A program made the translations under genes and the position numbers. Shown here in pieces: positions 13,280-15,067 of a stretch of 15,067 nt of DNA. The notes below the pieces were generated by a model that saw only the letters and a program-made list of their open reading frames with translations, was not told where the DNA came from and did no database searches. How positions within the stretch are numbered: position 1 is the first letter of the stretch; each line of letters starts with the position of its first letter. Source of the DNA: Bdellovibrio sp. (GTDB taxonomy: Bacteria > Bdellovibrionota > Bdellovibrionia > Bdellovibrionales > Bdellovibrionaceae); assembly GCA_019104905.1 (NCBI GenBank), contig JAHRXB010000299.1, positions 1 to 15,067 on the forward strand, in the 5' to 3' direction.

Positions 13280-13651
13280 TTAGCCGCGAGCGTAGCGTTT
13301 GTTCATGGATTCGCGAATCTCAGCACCTTCAATGCTAAGTCTTGTCCAAGGAATCGCGCGAAGTCTTTCTGGCTCGATTTCCTCTTCTGTTTCTTCGCAG
13401 TAACCAAAAGCCCCACTCTCAATACGAGCTAAAGCGCTTTCGATTTCCATCAATTGTGAGCGGAGTCGTTCGTGCATGCTGAGAAATTCCTGTTCAGCAA
13501 GGACGCGGACCGTTTGGTCGCCTTCGTCTCCACCCTTTTCCTCGTTCTGGTCCAAGTTCAATCGAGCCTCTTTCACTCTGTTGAGGATGTCTTGCTTCGA
13601 TTGCAAAAGCTTCTGTCTACATTCAGTGACAAGCTTTTCAGAGATAGCCAT
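13280..13651 (-). CDS. DksA/TraR-family protein with degenerate zinc finger
   Basis: 123 aa. The pattern is that of DksA-type proteins that enter the RNA polymerase secondary channel: an N-terminal helix, a coiled coil with an acidic tip, a second helix (FLSMHERLRSQLMEIESALARIESGAFGYC) and a C-terminal finger region (EEEIEPERLRAIPWTRLSIEG). At the tip DEGDQT (42-47) aligns with the DxxDxA motif, keeping both Asp but with Thr47 for Ala. Of the four zinc cysteines only Cys85 remains; Thr88, Ser106 and Gly109 replace the others, so metal binding is doubtful. Cysteine-poor DksA paralogues are known. It starts behind AGGGGGG. A role in transcription control is likely, but ppGpp dependence is open. 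Confidence 0.85.
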   Translation of the reverse strand: MAISEKLVTECRQKLLQSKQDILNRVKEARLNLDQNEEKGGDEGDQTVRVLAEQEFLSMHERLRSQLMEIESALARIESGAFGYCEETEEEIEPERLRAIPWTRLSIEGAEIRESMNKRYARG

Positions 13652-13699
13652 ATTGCCCCCCTGTTCCTTCCAGCATAAGTGCCAATTTGGAACTGACCT

Positions 13700-13728
13700 A
13701 TTAAGTTCTACCCGTGTAAGTTTTGCAA
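13700..13728 (-). promoter_or_regulatory. Possible promoter of the DksA-like gene
   Basis: TTGCAA (13728-13723), a 17-bp spacer and CTTAAT (13705-13700) on the minus strand each match four of six consensus positions. The start would fall near 13693, about 42 nt before the ATG. Confidence 0.3.
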
Positions 13729-13786
13729 GAAAAAAATCTTACATTAACTTAAAATTAAACAAATCTATGAAAATCCTAACGATTCC

Positions 13787-14119
13787 ATGAATGGGGCCAT
13801 AGATGCGCCGACCCGAGAGTCCACACTGGAGAGATCCCTGGTCAGTTTCTTAAATTACAGCCGTCATTCTGGTGGTATTTTTAGCGGATTCGCAGTGCGT
13901 TATATTTTATCGCAAGAACGCGGAAACTCAAGGCCCCCGCGATTTTTAAGCCGACTTCATCTCATTTTGAAACAAAAGGCCCCTCAAAAAAGTAAAGGCG
14001 ACCTACTTCATTCGGCCGCCTTACTCAGAAACTATTATGCGTTCTCCCCCGAGCACGCATATCAGAGCTATTTAAGACAAGAAGCAACACGCGCTAAAAG
14101 ATCTCCCGTGGCGTTTTGA
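13787..14119 (+). CDS. Hypothetical protein, unknown family
   Basis: A 110-codon frame with ordinary codon use and no signal peptide. The product is basic and mostly helical (STLERSLVSFLNYSRHSGG, PRFLSRLHLILKQKAP, DLLHSAALLRNYYAF). No family recognised. Against it: no ribosome-binding site upstream of the only ATG, and its last 52 bp overlap the tail of the opposite-strand gene at 14068. If it is not a gene, 13652-14067 holds only the promoter of the DksA-like gene and no other feature I can name. Confidence 0.4.
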   Translation: MNGAIDAPTRESTLERSLVSFLNYSRHSGGIFSGFAVRYILSQERGNSRPPRFLSRLHLILKQKAPQKSKGDLLHSAALLRNYYAFSPEHAYQSYLRQEATRAKRSPVAF

Positions 14120-14412
14120 AGTTTCACGGCCATCTTTTTCCCCTGCAGCCCACGCGAACGGAAGGCTTGAGCGGATTCATCCATCTGTGACGAGACGACC
14201 TTTACTGAAGACCCCTTGGCCGATTTCACAACAGTAGAATACTCCTCTAAAGAGGAAGCGAATGATTCATGATTGTTCACAAGACTTGCCATGATCTGCT
14301 GCTGGGCTGATTGCATGGCTTTGAGTTCGGCTTTTAACTGTGCACACTGAGAGGATGCAAAAGAGTTCGAGGCGAAGAGAACGATTGCGATGAATGTTGC
14401 GACAGTTTTCAT
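14068..14412 (-). CDS. Small exported protein, unknown function
   Basis: 114 aa with a signal peptide (MKTVATFIAIVLFASNSFA, cleavage after Ala19). The mature part is helical, Ala/Ser/Gln-rich, with one cysteine near each end (SSQC at 20-23 and SC at 111-112), which could form a disulfide tying the helices together or link dimers. It has two long helices (QLKAELKAMQSAQQQIMASLV and SFASSLEEYSTVVKSA) like a helical hairpin. No family recognised. GAAAGG lies 8 bp before the ATG, in a hairpin loop. It lies 88 bp after the TetR gene, in the same direction. Confidence 0.8.
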   Translation of the reverse strand: MKTVATFIAIVLFASNSFASSQCAQLKAELKAMQSAQQQIMASLVNNHESFASSLEEYSTVVKSAKGSSVKVVSSQMDESAQAFRSRGLQGKKMAVKLQNATGDLLARVASCLK

Positions 14413-14442
14413 AGTCAGAGCCTTTCGTGATGACTCTGACTA
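14412..14442 (-). promoter_or_regulatory. Hairpin presenting the ribosome-binding site of the 114-aa gene in its loop
   Basis: A perfect 9-bp inverted repeat (14412-14420 with 14434-14442) surrounds a 13-nt loop. On the minus-strand mRNA the loop ends in GAAAGG, and the 3' arm lies between this site and the start, reaching the A of the ATG. Unlike the other leader hairpins here, the site itself is unpaired. Confidence 0.5.
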
Positions 14443-14457
14443 AAGCAACGATCTTGC

Positions 14458-14490
14458 CACCTGAGGGCCCCTTAAATTGGAGCTCAGGTG
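14458..14490. repeat. 8-bp perfect inverted repeat of unclear role
   Basis: CACCTGAG (14458-14465) and CTCAGGTG (14483-14490) around a 17-nt loop, between the TetR stop and the 114-aa gene. A T5 run follows on the plus strand only, where no obvious gene ends nearby; on the minus strand, as needed for a TetR terminator, no T-tract follows. It could also be an operator. Confidence 0.5.
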
Positions 14491-14500
14491 ACATTTTTGG

Positions 14501-15067
14501 CTAGGACTTTAGAAATTTTTCAAACTCGTTCTTTGTTTCGCCAGCTGTATAGGGCAAAAGAAGACGGGCCACGTGACGTTTTCCCCGCTCGATGCTGCGC
14601 TTTCCAGCCATCTTTTCTGCGGATTCAAAGAACTGCAAGAAGGTCGTCGCCATCGCCAAAAGAGACTCAGCGATATACTGCATCTCTGAGACCTCGGCGA
14701 TCTTCATCATTTTGCCATCCTTCACCCACTGGCGGTAGAGGATCACCATCAACTTCATCATCTTTTGGATATGGTTTCTCCACATCTTGGCTAACTGCTG
14801 ATCCTTACGACGAAGGGCATACATCTCCCGATGAAAGAAGCGGTAGCGCCAATAAAGCTCAAAGTTCTGATTGATGAAATCTAGCGGAGTCACCTTTTTC
14901 GTGCGACGAGGACGCCATACATCGTAGGTATCCTTCGCCATACGCTTGAAAAGCTCTTCGAGAATCTCTTCCTTATTGTCATAGTGGAAATAGAGATTGC
15001 CCGGGCTGATATCCATGGCTTTGGCGATGTGGTTGGTGGTCACGGCGACAACACCGCTACGATTGAA
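14501..15067 (-). CDS. TetR-family transcriptional regulator (5' end outside the window)
   Basis: Partial: 188 codons are visible and the frame stays open to the window edge, so the true start lies beyond it; a GTG at 15043 falls inside the DNA-binding domain and is not a credible start. The helix-turn-helix is clear (TTNHIAKAMDISPGNLYFHY, then NKEEILEELF), characteristic of TetR proteins. The remaining helices form the ligand-binding and dimerisation domain, rich in Met, Trp and Arg (YWRYRFFHREMYALRR, KMWRNHIQKMMKLMVILY), suggesting a large hydrophobic pocket. Ligand and targets are unknown. Confidence 0.9.
   Translation of the reverse strand, partial: FNRSGVVAVTTNHIAKAMDISPGNLYFHYDNKEEILEELFKRMAKDTYDVWRPRRTKKVTPLDFINQNFELYWRYRFFHREMYALRRKDQQLAKMWRNHIQKMMKLMVILYRQWVKDGKMMKIAEVSEMQYIAESLLAMATTFLQFFESAEKMAGKRSIERGKRHVARLLLPYTAGETKNEFEKFLKS

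Noticed and set aside
13715..13743. TGTAAG...CTTACA inverted repeat near the DksA-like promoter, resembling LexA half-sites
   Set aside because: The half-sites face outward and are far apart, unlike TTAC-N3-GTAA, so LexA control is not supported.

Overview
The window looks like chromosomal DNA from a Bdellovibrio-type predatory bacterium. I infer this from three things. The lexA promoter carries TTAC-N3-GTAA, the LexA box reported for Bdellovibrio bacteriovorus. Several small genes encode exported or lipid-anchored proteins of no known family. The chorismate genes belong to a menaquinone-making (MenB) organism. No tRNA, rRNA, CRISPR, insertion sequence or phage gene is visible.

Region 1 (about 1-6950, minus strand) is a tightly packed aromatic operon. 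It reads aroB, aroA, a trifunctional aroK-aroD-aroE fusion, aroC and menB, and ends at a clear intrinsic terminator (11-50). Consecutive aro genes overlap by 8, 4 and 4 bp. The products cover every shikimate step after DAHP synthase, followed by one menaquinone step that lies downstream of chorismate. The order B-A-K-D-E is the domain order of the fungal pentafunctional AROM (Aro1) protein, and its last three activities are already one 608-residue polypeptide. Upstream and in the same direction lie two small exported proteins (138 and 106 aa), a possible 30-residue ORF and ung. The 138-aa gene overlaps the aroB start as TAATG, so the aro operon may begin well upstream of aroB.

Region 2 (7688-9375) is divergent. 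ung is read leftwards. A putative ribosome-hibernation-like protein and an aldo/keto reductase are read rightwards. They are followed by a structured intergenic segment with its own -10-like element and a terminator, which is a candidate small RNA.

Region 3 (9384-12355) is cell-envelope related. It holds an exported M14 murein-peptidase-like protein (minus strand), a small putative lipoprotein behind a sigma-28-like promoter, a secreted four-cysteine protein, and a 389-aa lipoprotein of unknown family.

Region 4 (12380-15067) is regulatory. It holds lexA with a nested operator, a DksA-like protein lacking three of four zinc cysteines, two small unknown genes that overlap tail to tail, and a TetR regulator cut by the window end.

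A recurring feature is a strong hairpin over the ribosome-binding site. Five genes on both strands show it (starts at 6476, 8231, 10762, 11186 and 14412); four of the five products have export signals.
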